Below are positions 1-9,943 of a stretch of DNA of 28,130 nt, piece by piece. The stretch lies in assembly GCA_027596195.1 (NCBI GenBank), contig JADGJG010000244.1, positions 1 through 28,130 of the forward strand, given 5' to 3'. The notes under the pieces are model-generated. The model saw only the letters and a program-made list of their open reading frames with translations. It had not been told where the DNA came from and ran no database searches. The DNA comes from Podochytrium sp. JEL0797. Its lineage: Eukaryota > Chytridiomycota > Chytridiomycetes > Chytridiales > Chytriomycetaceae. The first letter of the stretch is position 1; each line of letters begins with the position of its first letter. Position numbers and translations under genes: made by a program.

Positions 1-100
1 TCCACAAAGTAGAAAACTATGCCAACGCCAATGGAAGATGAGTCATCTCTTTTTTTCTCAAAGATTTGCATATCTGACAATTCCGAAACGCGCTTCTTCT

Positions 101-1898
101 TCAAAAAATACAGTAGTGAGAAAACACCAAATCCCACTTGCCAACATCATGCACAATCTTGTCGGTTCTCTTGAACCCATCAATCTTGCACCCATCCATC
201 AACCCGCGACCATCACGTCCATGTCTCTTGCCGTGGTGCTTACGCGAAAACAACGTGACAGAAAACTTGCCCGGCTGGAAACGCTCAAGCACCTCGTGGA
301 TCACGTCCTCGTAGCATTCGTACTCGGACGCGGACCCTTGGCGGAACTTGGGTTTCGCGACGGGCGTGTCGGTGGCTCCCTTCTCGCCCGTGCTGTTCAA
401 GTTGGTTCCGTCCACATCTCCGCCGATCGCATCGGCGGCTGTTGGGCGGTAAAACTTGCGCACGGGAATCGTGGTCTCGAACGAAGCGTATGAGCAAATG
501 TCCTCGGGGGTCACATGGATAGTCCAGTAGTATGGTCCAAGGAGCCCATTCAGAGAGTACCCACAAGGATCTAACCACACGAACGTATGAGCGATTGGAC
601 GAGGGAGCGCAAAAATTCCAAAAGAAAAATGACACTCACCAAACAAAAAGTCATCCACCATCGAGCACGGATAGATGTCCTGAATCCCCGTCTCCTTCAA
701 CAAGCGTCTCTCCGCCTTTCTCACATTCTTGTGAACCCCATTGATCCCTTGGGGCTGCTTCGCCAAGCTCACGAGCCCACTCAAGTCAAGCTTCCCATAC
801 ACAGCATCCAACTCCTCCTGCTCCTTTGCCTGTCTCTGCTCCTCCTCGCTTCTCCAAAACAGCTTCGTCACCTCAGGATTCAAGTCCTGCATCATAATTT
901 CAAGAGTCACCTCCTCTTCCTCCTCATCCTCCTCCCCCCCTTCCACATCCTGGCTGCTCACAAGCACCTCATCCCCATTCGCATTCAACACCTTCACCAA
1001 CGGAGTCGCTTGGTACATGCACCAGTGATCCCCGTTCACTTTCCCAACAACATACCCACTCGTCTCCCAGCTCCCTTCCTCCTCATCAAACACCCCATCC
1101 AAATACGCCACCTCATCCCCCCACTTGCCATGCGGATACACCTGTCTCTCCGGGAACAAGAACGCCTTACGACTATAAAACAGCGCCTCAACACCTTGCA
1201 TCCCCGCAATCGCCGCCGCAATCTCCAAAATCCTCGGCACAGCATGCAAAAGCGTCGTCGTCCCGCACGTCTTGAGAATCACGCGGTTCGCGTACACAAA
1301 CATACTGCTCTCACTCAAGAGATACGCGTCAGCGTGTTCGTTCGTAATCACGCTGAGGACCTTGCATTGCACAATGTCGAGCATGGATTCCCACACGGGT
1401 CGCGCGACGCGGCGGAGTCCCGTGCGTGTGTAGGACCATTCGGTGGCGGTTGTGGTTGGGTGCGCGTTGCCGGTGAGGTACGGGTGGGTTGGGGTTGAGA
1501 TTGTGCTGGAGGCGCCGATGGATTCCGTGTCGGAGGTATCCGAGTTGTCGGTGAGTGAGAGGGACGGGGCGCGGTGTGTGAGGCTTGGGGGGGAAGAGTT
1601 GGAAGAGTGGGTGGAGGCTTCGTCGTCGCCGTCCGGGTGGGTGGATTGGTGCTGGTGGTGGGAGTTTGTCGAGGTTGTGTCGGGCATTTTGAACCAGATT
1701 TCCAAGAGCTTTTCGGGGCCCTCGAATCCGCAGAGGGTGAGTTTATCTTGGGAGGCGGGAGGAGTGGTGTTGTCGATGTGGTGAGTGTAAGGCTGCGGTG
1801 AGGCACTATTTTTCACGGAGTTGATAAGGTGGAGATAAAACAAAAAAGAAAAAATTTACAACTTACGTCACTGCAGGGGGTGGAGCGATGTTGACCAT
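101..1898 (-). CDS. SPE2: S-adenosylmethionine decarboxylase proenzyme (AdoMetDC)
   Basis: It makes decarboxylated AdoMet, the aminopropyl donor for spermidine and spermine, in the cytosol. Exons read on the minus strand are 1898-1867, 1805-640 and 570-101 (introns 1806-1866 and 571-639), giving 555 aa. The last junction restores FDPCGYSLNG. By family knowledge the proenzyme self-cleaves at Glu-Ser: here E176-S177 in LLSESSMF, with S177 becoming the pyruvoyl group. The catalytic-type Cys is C191 in KTCGTT, the active-site acids are E39 and E42 in FEGPEKLLE, and YYWTIHVTPE carries the conserved His. At 555 aa it is longer than the usual 330-400. A Ser/Thr/Pro-rich insert lies between E42 and E176, and an acidic stretch follows the first catalytic half. 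The start ATG (1898) has A at -3 and G at +4. A spliced upstream frame ends 77 nt before it. The identification is firm; whether the inserts stay in the mature enzyme is unknown. Confidence 0.95.
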
Positions 1899-1975
1899 TG
1901 TGGCAGGAGTTTTTTAGTTTTTTTTAAAGTAGTAGTAGTTGTCGTAGCAGAGCGATAGAGAAATATCGGGTCCGG

Positions 1976-2232
1976 TTAGGGTGGCTTGGCGCGCTTGATA
2001 GAGATGTACAACGGTTCCGGGAAGGTCAGATCAATCGGCTTTGGAACAAAGGAGCAACTGTGATCATAGATATTAGTTAGATCAGTTTTAATCAAAGTCG
2101 ATTGATCAGGGAAAGAATCGGGTGATAACATCAAAGGCCGTCTTGACAGCACAACAATACTCACAGCAAGTCAGAAACAGCGGCTTGGTTATAGGAGGGC
2201 TTCGATGGCTTTTCAGTTGGCACAGAACGCAT
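1976..2232 (-). CDS. Spliced 49-codon upstream reading frame of SPE2, ending Pro-Pro-stop
   Basis: Two exons on the minus strand, 2232-2165 and 2057-1976, are joined across a clean intron (2058-2164; GTGAGT donor, CTAACTAAT branch-like site, CACAG acceptor). They encode 49 aa beginning MRSVPTEKPSKPSY and ending SIKRAKPP-stop; nine residues are Pro. The stop is 77 nt upstream of the SPE2 ATG and no other ATG lies between. The frame's own ATG has a poor context (T at -3), which would permit leaky scanning, while the SPE2 ATG context is strong. If the intron is retained, the frame stops after 23 codons. AdoMetDC leaders in mammals and plants carry regulatory upstream frames (six and about fifty codons), so a polyamine-responsive arrest peptide is the natural reading; that function is inferred. 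It could instead be an independent small gene. Confidence 0.7.
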
Positions 2233-2644
2233 ATAACAGTTCAATCTGAGGAGGGGTTTGGATAGTGGGTTAGAAAGACGGAGATTGGCAACAACCAGCC
2301 GTGCGAAAGGAGTTACCAGTTCGTTTTTAGAAGTTAAAGCCAGAAGAAGGTTTGAACATTCACTGGCAGGAGAGGGAAAACAGGTATGCGGGGTGAAGAG
2401 CAGGACAGTGGGAAAGTGGGCAGGCGGCGGGATTTGGCGAAAGTTTCGTCAGAGGAAAAAAAAGACAAAAAAAATTTCACAATCTCCCCTTCGGAGAATT
2501 TCCAAAATTTTCCTTTGTCATTTTTTACAAGAAATACTCTTTACTTACTAAAGTGATTGGAGGGATTTTACGCTGAGTTCCACAGTCGGCGCAACTCACT
2601 ACATGTATTTTTATGGCGCATTAAGGTTACTGTATTCTCATTAA
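2233..2644. promoter_or_regulatory. Spacer between the F-box/WD40 gene and the SPE2 leader
   Basis: These 412 bp lie between the stop of the upstream minus-strand gene and the first ATG of the SPE2 transcript. The segment should hold the SPE2 promoter and the 3' end of the F-box/WD40 gene. It is purine-rich on the plus strand around 2370-2480 and contains an AT-rich TTAATTAATTAA palindrome at the F-box/WD40 stop codon. A 97-codon plus-strand frame here (from 2258) has a low-complexity Arg/Lys composition and no recognisable domain, so I do not call it a gene. Confidence 0.4.
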
Positions 2645-5399
2645 TTAATTAACTGATTTATCGTCATCTTCAGTAAATGACAGAAATCCATCCGGACAAT
2701 TCACAAATTCTGTCTCTTCTTCCGATATAACCTCACTCCTTGCATCGAGAGGATCTACACTTTTCCGTCGCTTGCTGTTGAAGGACGCGGTGCTTTTCAC
2801 TTCTCGCACACTAAAGTCGAGGGTCGTGATTTCATGTTGAAACCCTTCCCCTCGACACGCGACGAGAATCTTCCTGCCATCCACTTTGAGCGACGAAATG
2901 GCTCCGCGATTCAACGGGAACGTGTGTACGAGTTCGCCGGTTTGAATTCTCCAAGCTAAAAAACGGGTTGGATGCGTGAGCTCTTTCGCATGGATTCGGG
3001 GAGAGGATGGGGGGGTTTTGGGGTGTTACCCACCTCGTACGCTTTCGTCCCAGCCTCCACTCAGGAGCCAATCCCCAATCGAATCGAGACACTTGATCCA
3101 CCCGGTGCTCTTGTCCAAAATCAACTCGCATTCACCGGTTTGTGCGTTCCATTCTGGGGTTTTTTTCGAAGGATCATAAAGTTTGGTCAGATCATATACG
3201 TTGTACAAATGAAGAAAACTCCTCGAATAGTCCTACTTCGAATCGCCTTGTCGAGGGACCCACTGAAAATCCACTCCCCAACAACATGCAAACAAGTGAC
3301 TGTGTCCAAATGTCCCTTCAATATTCGGATACATTTCCTCGTTTGAATGTCCCATATCTTCACAAAAAAACGCGTCAGTTCGAAAGAAACCTCGTGGCGC
3401 CAAGACAATAAAAAAGCATACCCGCACGGAATAATCCAACGACCCCGAAACGATCCTCGTCCCACAATCCATCACCTTCACGCAATAAATGTGTCCCGAG
3501 TGTCCTCGAAACGGAGCCAACGGAATCAATCGAGGTCCCTTGTCGCCGCTTTGGTTACTACTCACGCTGACGGTGCGACGGAATCCAAGAGACATTGATC
3601 TTTTTGCAATTCGTGTATCCAGTGAGTTCGAAGCAGTTGGTTTTTGAAGAGGCGTGACTGTGGGATGATTTTGTCGCTTGGTTGTGTTTGGGTGCGGTTT
3701 GAAAAAATCTGCAAATTGACGTTCGATTGATTTCGAGCCGTAGGGTGGGGGTGTATAGTCTGTGGAAGCTCGTGCAGTCATGATTTTGAATGCAGAGGGT
3801 CGTTTTTCTGTTTGGTTTGTCAGCCAAAAAAACGCGTGAAGGTCAGACCAGCATGATAGAAAAGAACCACGAACCACGAAAGTGTTTGAGACTGCTCGTG
3901 ATTGTACTCCTCCCAGCTGTTGGTTTCGCAACAACAATTTCTTCCGGATCCAGTCTCAACCAATGCGCCTTGACTTCAAAGTCAAACCCGGAGCTCACCA
4001 CAACCACACCCAAACCCTCCTCACCACCTTCCCCAATCTCACTCCTTCCTCCACCAGCAAGACTCGCAACTCCACCAAACTTGGACTTCTCCACAACCAA
4101 CACTGTCGTAACTCCACTCTCATGCGCATCCTCCAACCAAGCAATTCGCTTTCCGGTAAACAAATTCCAAACACTGATTGCTCCCGACGCGTCTCCCACA
4201 GCCATAATATGCGCGATGGAAGTTTCTTGAGGGTTGAAGTGCATGCAGATGAGGGCGGATTCGTGTTCGGGGAGGAACGGGGTTTGTTTGAAGGAGGCGG
4301 GAGTCGAAGTGGTTGTTGGTGTGCAGGGGTGGAGGGATGGGAAGAGGGTGAGTTTGTGGCGACGCGTTCCGATTAGGATCTTGTCGGAGTCGAAATGAAA
4401 ACTGTGGCGGGGAAAGGGATTTCCTTGTTTGGTTAGCACATCCTTTGCTGAATACGAGGGAAACAGAGAGAGAGAAAGAGAGATTTGTTCGTTTTACCAA
4501 GTCACTGCGTCTCGAATATCAGCAACGCGAACATGTCCAATCCCACATCTCCCCACCTCCCAATTCCGTTTCACAATCTGCGCATTCACCCATACTTCCT
4601 TCCAAAGACAAGTCAATGGAAAGATGTGGCTATCCGGGCCCTCTTGAAGGAGCGTTTCCATCTCCGGAATCGCTTCCGGTCCCATCGCGACGCCGTCCTT
4701 CAAACAAATGTTGGCCCAGAGTTCCGCATTCGTGGCACAAGCGGTTAACCATGCTGTATTCAGGAGACAAAAGCGAATCAAATCGGTGGGGTCGAGGTGG
4801 GCAATGATTTTGGAGAGCACGTGTTGGGAGCCTTGTCGCGGAAGCTGGGGGAACGCGTCGTGGAATTGTCGAGGCGGAGAAACCGGCACAACGGTCTGGG
4901 ATGCTTCGCTTTCGCAAACGGAAATACCGGATCGAGAACCTCCGGTCATCACGCTAAAGAGCTGACTGTCTTTTCCAAACGTGAGAAGGGAACCGCGATC
5001 GAACACGGTCGATCCGGAACCACGGATTCTTTCGACGGCGGATTTTGAATAGTGAATTGCGGATTGCGATTTCCTAAGGACCAGTAAAAGGGGGATCGCG
5101 TTATTTTCAAGAGATCAGCAAAGTTTCGGGTCTTACGAAATTGTATCGGCCCACGCGTCTTTGACCTTTTCAACCACGAGCTTATTTCTTCGATAGCTGC
5201 GGCTGAAGAGACTATTGGTTCCTGTGAGACTCGGTGCGCTGACACTCCCAGCGCAGCCCTCCGATTCCGTGGCAGAACGGGCGATCCTCTTGCTTCTACC
5301 ACCGTGGACAGTGATTTCGATTGGGAAAGCCATATCGGCCATGGATTCCGCGAGATTCTCATCGCTTGTCTCTGGAAACGTGGCGGAATTTCCAGCCAT
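2645..5399 (-). CDS. F-box/WD40-repeat protein
   Basis: Probable SCF ubiquitin-ligase substrate adaptor. Exons on the minus strand: 5399-5137, 5073-about 4506, about 4442 to 3878 (or 3908), 3807-3422, 3357-3237, 3153-3034 and 2955-2645, giving roughly 765-777 aa. The last four junctions are secure because each rebuilds a WD repeat: SVR-IWD, AIRK-WNAQTGEC and SVR-AWRIQTGE. Two junctions are uncertain. For the second intron, 4443-4505 and 4448-4546 both keep frame; for the third, the donor may be at 3877 or 3907. An F-box lies at about residues 161-212 (LSKIIAHLDPTDLIRFCLLNTAW). Degenerate WD repeats follow, then clear ones (GHSGHIYCVKV..., GHLDTVTCLHV...). The tail after the last repeat is acidic and Ser-rich. 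The substrate is unknown. Confidence 0.85.
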
Positions 5400-5557
5400 T
5401 TGTTGCTGTCAAAAAAAAACTCATTCTCTTCCCCCTTTCTCTTTCGTCCTTGTCCTTTTTCATGTATCCCCTTATAAATAACACGTTTTTATTAGAGCAT
5501 TTGTTGCGCATTCATTTCATAAAAACATCAATCTACTTCCCAAAAAAAAGCAACCAG

Positions 5558-6817
5558 TTATTCCGGCTTCTTTGTCTTCTTACCCCCCATCACGCCCTCC
5601 AACCGCTTCCCCGCATGCTTCAACCCACCAGCAACGCGATCCACGTCCTCCCCAATCTCCCTCAACATTTGATTCTGCACATCCAACTCGCTCCCAATCG
5701 CGGCACCCACGGCCTTCTGATTCCGCACGAGCGTGGACAGAGAGTCGAGAACGGCGTCTTGGTCGTTCATGGTTTGGTTTTGGAGGGAAACGAGGCCGTG
5801 GTTCGTGAGGGGGAGAGTGGTGGGTGTTTCTTGCGGTCGACCGAATGCGCGGCGTCGCGGGGTGGTTGTGGTGGAGGATGTGGTGGAGTGGCGGAAGAGT
5901 TCGTTGGAAGTGGATAAAGAGTTGTTTGAAGGGTTTCGCGAGAGGAGGGACGAGTGGGCGGATTGTGCCGAGTGAGACAGTTGTTGGACAATCTTGTCCT
6001 TTTCGTCCTTGAGGGACACGAGGAGGTCTTCTCGGCGTTGGATTTCAATTGTGGGGAGTGGGGGGAAGGAGGCGGGAGATTCGAGTGACGCGACGGGGTG
6101 AGTTGAGGCGTGGATGCGGAAGGCTGAGTCGAGCACGTCGACGCGGTCGGATAGTTTTTTGACTTCGGCGCGAATGTGGGCGAGGGCAGCGTGTATTTTT
6201 GATGTGGGAGGAGGGGTGGTGGCGGCGAGGATGTCCTTTTCGGCAATGAGTTGGCGGACGTGTTGACAGGTGGTGCGCACGGCCTGAAGCTCGGTGATCC
6301 AGTCATTGGGATGCATGGAGAGAGTGGCGGGTTGCAGTGAGGGGGTTGTGGGGGCTCCTCCTGGGCTGGAAACACTTCCCCCAACGACACTCCCCCCGCG
6401 CAGGCCCAGGAAGGCGGCAAAGGGCGGGGCCGTGCGCCAGCACTCGTCGCGGCAGTCTAGCAGGGCCACAAGGTACGCCTCGAGGCGTGCGCGGCGCGTC
6501 TCTGTGCTTGCGGATGGATGTGTGGTAGGAGATGCGCACGGCGTGGCCAGGGCAGCCAGGCGCGCAGCGACACCCGCCGCGTGGGCTGCAAGTGTCGTCT
6601 TTGGCGGCAGCGCGCACGGCAGCGACGCATCCGGAAACAGCGCACGCAGTGCCGCGTCAAGCACGTAGAACTCAGAGTAGCGCTTCCAGATGACCCAGCT
6701 GTTGCCGTCGCACGGCGGCTCGCCACGCACACATACCATGTACGACGTGTGCCGCGAGGGGTAGTCGCGTGTGGCGGCACGCGGGATCTGGATTGACCTG
6801 ATGCCGGTGAGTGTCAT
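5558..6817 (-). CDS. VAM7: Vam7-type Qc-SNARE with N-terminal PX domain
   Basis: A single exon of 419 aa. In yeast, Vam7 is a soluble vacuolar SNARE recruited by PI3P through its PX domain and by HOPS, and it acts in homotypic vacuole fusion. The PX domain is at about residues 5-125, with the phosphoinositide-binding motif KRYSEF (R46), a Pro-rich loop (CALPPKTTL) and a long Ala-rich insert. The middle is predicted coiled coil with a Ser/Thr-rich linker. The Qc-SNARE motif spans about residues 350-405 (DAVLDSLSTLVRNQ..., ELDVQNQML with the likely zero-layer Gln, then GEDVDRVAGG). There is no transmembrane segment and the C-terminus is Lys-rich, as in Vam7. I chose the ATG at 6817 because the PX fold begins right after it. 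An in-frame ATG at 6841 would overlap the ATG of the divergent gene. Confidence 0.88.
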   Translation of the reverse strand: MTLTGIRSIQIPRAATRDYPSRHTSYMVCVRGEPPCDGNSWVIWKRYSEFYVLDAALRALFPDASLPCALPPKTTLAAHAAGVAARLAALATPCASPTTHPSASTETRRARLEAYLVALLDCRDECWRTAPPFAAFLGLRGGSVVGGSVSSPGGAPTTPSLQPATLSMHPNDWITELQAVRTTCQHVRQLIAEKDILAATTPPPTSKIHAALAHIRAEVKKLSDRVDVLDSAFRIHASTHPVASLESPASFPPLPTIEIQRREDLLVSLKDEKDKIVQQLSHSAQSAHSSLLSRNPSNNSLSTSNELFRHSTTSSTTTTPRRRAFGRPQETPTTLPLTNHGLVSLQNQTMNDQDAVLDSLSTLVRNQKAVGAAIGSELDVQNQMLREIGEDVDRVAGGLKHAGKRLEGVMGGKKTKKPE

Positions 6818-6839
6818 AGATTTTTTTTTGTTTTCGAAC
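6818..6839. promoter_or_regulatory. 22-bp gap between divergent start codons
   Basis: The start codons of the Vam7-type gene (minus) and the Gln-rich gene (plus) are separated by 22 bp that are mostly a T-run on the plus strand. If both starts are right, each promoter and 5' leader must lie inside the other gene's coding region, so the two transcripts overlap antisense at their 5' ends. Confidence 0.45.
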
Positions 6840-9337
6840 ATGACGCAAGTTTGCTCTGTGCTCACTTCGTGGATCAGTGCACGGCTGTTTGTGCTTCTGC
6901 GACGGCATGTGCTGCAACTCGGGTTCGCGGGCGGCGACGAAGACGTGGGCGACTTTGTGCAGGCCACGCTGCCCTTTGACGACGACGAAAGCGACGAGGG
7001 CGACACTCCCGCCGCGCGCTTTGTCGAGGCAGCCGCGCGTGGCCTTGCACGCTTCCACGTGTTGAAGTACGAGGACTCGAAGCACTCGAAGGACGAAGAT
7101 GAAATGAAGGACGTGCATGACACGAAGGACTCGGACACCGCACACGCACCATTCAACAACCCACCCAACAACCCACTCCCCCGCATCGCAGCCCCCCACT
7201 GCGAATGGTCCTCTGCGTACGACGCTTCATCAGGCGTCTGCGCGTCGCCACCGGCGCTGCTCGCGCTTCTTCTCGATGCACTGCAGCCCGTCCTCTTCAA
7301 CGATCCGCAGAAGGACTGTGATGCCTTGGCCGCCTGGGACGCCCTGGCCGCCCTGCAGTGCTTCGGCCCCGACGCCGCCTGCAAACTCCATCTCAACGAT
7401 CCCGTTGAAAAAGGTGAACACTCTTCTGCGCCTCCTGCTGCTGACATGTTGTCCCGCAGAATACCCCCCCATAGACCGCGCATTAGCCATCATCCATTTT
7501 CTACAAACCCTCAAACCGCCCGCAACAACCGCAGCCCGCCTCGCCCTCTCGCAAATTCCCCTCAAAGACCTCATTGCAGCAAAGGCCGTTCGCATCCAAT
7601 GCTTCTCGAATCCACACCTCCCACACTCCGCCATCCAATCCCTCCTTCGAGAAATCAACCCGATCCTCAAAGACCCAGCCAACGCGGACGCATTGACCGT
7701 ATTGTCAAAGGCCGCCGAAGGCCGCCCGACCCACACGGTCCAAATTATGCAATCTATCCGCACGGCCATGCGCGGAGAAACCTTGAAGCGCAACGCAAGT
7801 GTTGCATTTGCACCCAATACCCACGATTCGTCCTCCACCTCCATGGACGTTTCCACCGCCACAACCCCCATCAAACCCTCCCCCACGACATTAACAGCAC
7901 CCATATTCCCCGCAGTCAATTCGATCAAAACCCCCACCTCCCTCCGTATCCAAACGAACCCTCCATTCGCAGACGAATCCAACCCGCAGACCCACATCAA
8001 CATCCAACACCCACCTTCCTCCCACCCCATCCCCCCACCCATCCTCACGACCCCATCCCCCACCACCACCACCGCTCTCGGCACCACCTACACGCCTACA
8101 ATACACCCTCTCCTCACTATTCCTTCCCCCACCACCACTTCCGCCGCCATTGGCACCACCTGCACACCAGCACTCCACCTGCTCCTCACTCCACCCGCAA
8201 ACAAAGCCGCATTCGCAGCCGCCGCTTCGTTAAACTACAGCCTCATGAAACGCACACTCACCCAATACCGCGACACCACCGCGCGACTCTCTTGCGCCGT
8301 ATCGGATTCCACAGACGCAACAACGACCCCGGCCGGGGTTCCCAACCCGAAGCAAGAAGAATTGCAGAAACTAGAGTTGCATTCATGGGAGTTACTGCGG
8401 GTCGTGTTGACGGCGGGACAGGCGGTTGTGGATGCGGGGTTGGATGAGGTGGAGGTGAAGGAGGCGGAGGGGGTTGTGAGGAGGGTTGCGGAGTTGCTTG
8501 GGCGGAGTGGTGGTATGCAAGGTGAGGAGGAGGTGGGGCAGCAGCAGGGGCAGCAGCAGGGAGGGAGTGTGGGTGCTGTTGCGGGGTATAGTGTGACTTT
8601 TGTGGGGTTGAAGGAGCGGATTGCGGAGTTGGATGCGAAGCAGTTTGAGTTGGAGCAGAGGATGGAGATTGCGGGTGGTGTCGGTGCGGCGGTGGCTGCA
8701 GGAGTTGCGGGGATGAGGAATTCGATTTTGGCGGACAAGAACAAGCTCGTTGGGCAAATGAATCGAGAATATGCGGGGACGGTAGCGTTGGCGCAGTGGC
8801 AGGAGCAGGTGGCGTTGGCAAAGAGGGATCGGCAGAAGCAGCAGCAGACGATACAGCAACAGCAACATCTGCAACAACTGCAACGTCAACAACAACAGCT
8901 GCAGCAGATGCAAATGCAGCAGATGCAGCAGCAGCAGCAGCGGATGCAGATGCAGCAGCAACAGCAGGAAACGCTGGTGCAGCAGCATCAGCATCCGAAC
9001 GCGTCCTCCCTGTCGGTCCAACAACAGATGGCCCTTTTCCAGCAGCAATCCCAACAGCAACAAATGGGGCTGCAGGGGCAACACATGGGCATGCCGATGC
9101 GCCGGGGCAGTCAGTCAGGCCCGCAAAACATGACCTTCAACAGCAACGCTCCACGATCCGCAAGCATTGGCGCAGGGATCACCCAACAGCAGTTCCTCAT
9201 CAACCACCAGCACCAACAGCAACAATCGTATCTCCTTCCTACAACCCCAACCGCTCCACTCCCACTCATCACCACCATGACCACCGCAACTCCCCCGCGT
9301 CTCTCCTCCGTACCCCCACCACTCCAGCAGCAGCACC

Positions 9338-9369
<32 letters not shown>

Positions 9370-9780
9370 ACACAACCACCACGTCTGGCCCCAGTCACCT
9401 ACCCTGCCCCACTCCCCCAATCCCACTTCTTCGTCGAATCCTGGGACTTTTCAAAACACTGGTTCCGCCCAACCCTCAACGAACCCTCACACTCCCCACG
9501 CACCCAAGTCCTCGCCATACACGCGTCCCCATCCCACCAAGCACGCGTGACAGACGCAGAAGCAATGCAAGGCGCAGCCGCGCGAACAGCGGCGCTCATA
9601 TCGTCATGGCAGTCGTACGCGCGCAAGGGCAAAGTGTCGTTTTTGGCGGGAGGTGTTGTGCCCAAGGTTCCGGAAGGGTTTGTGGGGTTTGAAGGGGTGA
9701 TGGATGGGGAGGTTGGGAGGAAGAGTGCCGAGGAGTTGGTTGCGTTTTTGAGGAATGAGAGGAGGGAGGAGGCGCCTTGA
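6840..9780 (+). CDS. Gln-rich protein of unknown function
   Basis: Two exons, 6840-7413 and 7460-9780, with a 46-bp intron (GTGAAC...CCCGCAG). The join reads NDPVEK-EYPPIDRALAII and gives 964 aa. I do not recognise the family. The N-terminus (SWISARLFVLLRRHVLQLGF, then an acidic patch) loosely resembles the start of CCDC43-like proteins; this is weak. A helical region around residues 190-300 is followed by a Thr/Pro-rich low-complexity stretch, then helical segments (LKERIAELDAKQFELEQRM...). Next comes a long Gln/Met-rich tract (DNA 8836-9096) and a second poly-Gln coded by CAA repeats (9337-9369). The last 110 residues (from ESWDFSKHWF) look folded and conserved-like. Gln-rich composition suggests a transcriptional or condensate-forming role, but that is only inference. 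The start rests on the first in-frame Met before the N-terminal helix region. Confidence 0.75.
8836..9096 (+). repeat. CAG/CAA-rich trinucleotide tract coding for Gln/Met-rich segment
   Basis: Imperfect CAG and CAA codons, interrupted by ATG, CTG and CGG, encode alternating Gln with Met and Leu inside the Gln-rich gene. The mixed CAG/CAA use argues for selection on the peptide as well as slippage. Confidence 0.85.
9337..9369 (+). repeat. (CAA)11 microsatellite, poly-Gln
   Basis: Eleven uninterrupted CAA codons in frame in the Gln-rich gene, preceded by three CAG codons and one CAC. Likely length-polymorphic. Confidence 0.9.
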
Positions 9781-9791
9781 TTTTTTTTTGG

Positions 9792-9811
9792 GTGTGTGTG
9801 TGTGTGTGTGT
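9792..9811 (+). repeat. (GT)10 microsatellite in 3' UTR
   Basis: Ten GT units begin 12 bases after the stop codon of the Gln-rich gene, right after a T-run. Probably in the 3' untranslated region. Confidence 0.85.
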
Positions 9812-9880
9812 TTTCATCTATTCGCTGTGTTTCCACGCCTTGCATTATATTTTTTTTCTGCCTCTATCTAATAACCATCT

Positions 9881-9886
9881 AATAAA
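9881..9886 (+). terminator. AATAAA poly(A) signal candidate
   Basis: An AATAAA hexamer lies 101 bases after the stop of the Gln-rich gene and only 58 bases before the next start codon. If used, the 3' end of one transcript nearly touches the start of the next. Confidence 0.4.
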
Positions 9887-9943
9887 CATTTATTTAAAAT
9901 TCAAATTGAATCGAAAAGCTTGGTTGGTTGGTTCTCGCCGAAA

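Noticed and set aside
2258..2551. 97-codon plus-strand frame in the SPE2 promoter region
   Set aside because: Composition follows the purine-rich strand, there is no domain, and no supporting splice or neighbour evidence.
5767..6420. Pro/Ser-rich minus-strand frame overlapping VAM7
   Set aside because: Alternative frame of the C-rich part of VAM7; the PX-to-SNARE frame runs uninterrupted through it.
7230..8087. 285-codon minus-strand frame opposite the Gln-rich gene
   Set aside because: Shadow of the coding strand; the plus strand has the motif-bearing spliced frame and the regular codon pattern.
8836..9369. Repeat array considered as a CRISPR-like structure
   Set aside because: Trinucleotide repeats in frame without unique spacers; simple Gln-coding sequence in a eukaryote.
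9920..9943. Upstream TTG extension of the aminotransferase
   Set aside because: No ATG; a TTG start is not expected in a fungal nuclear gene, and the ATG at 9944 has A at -3.
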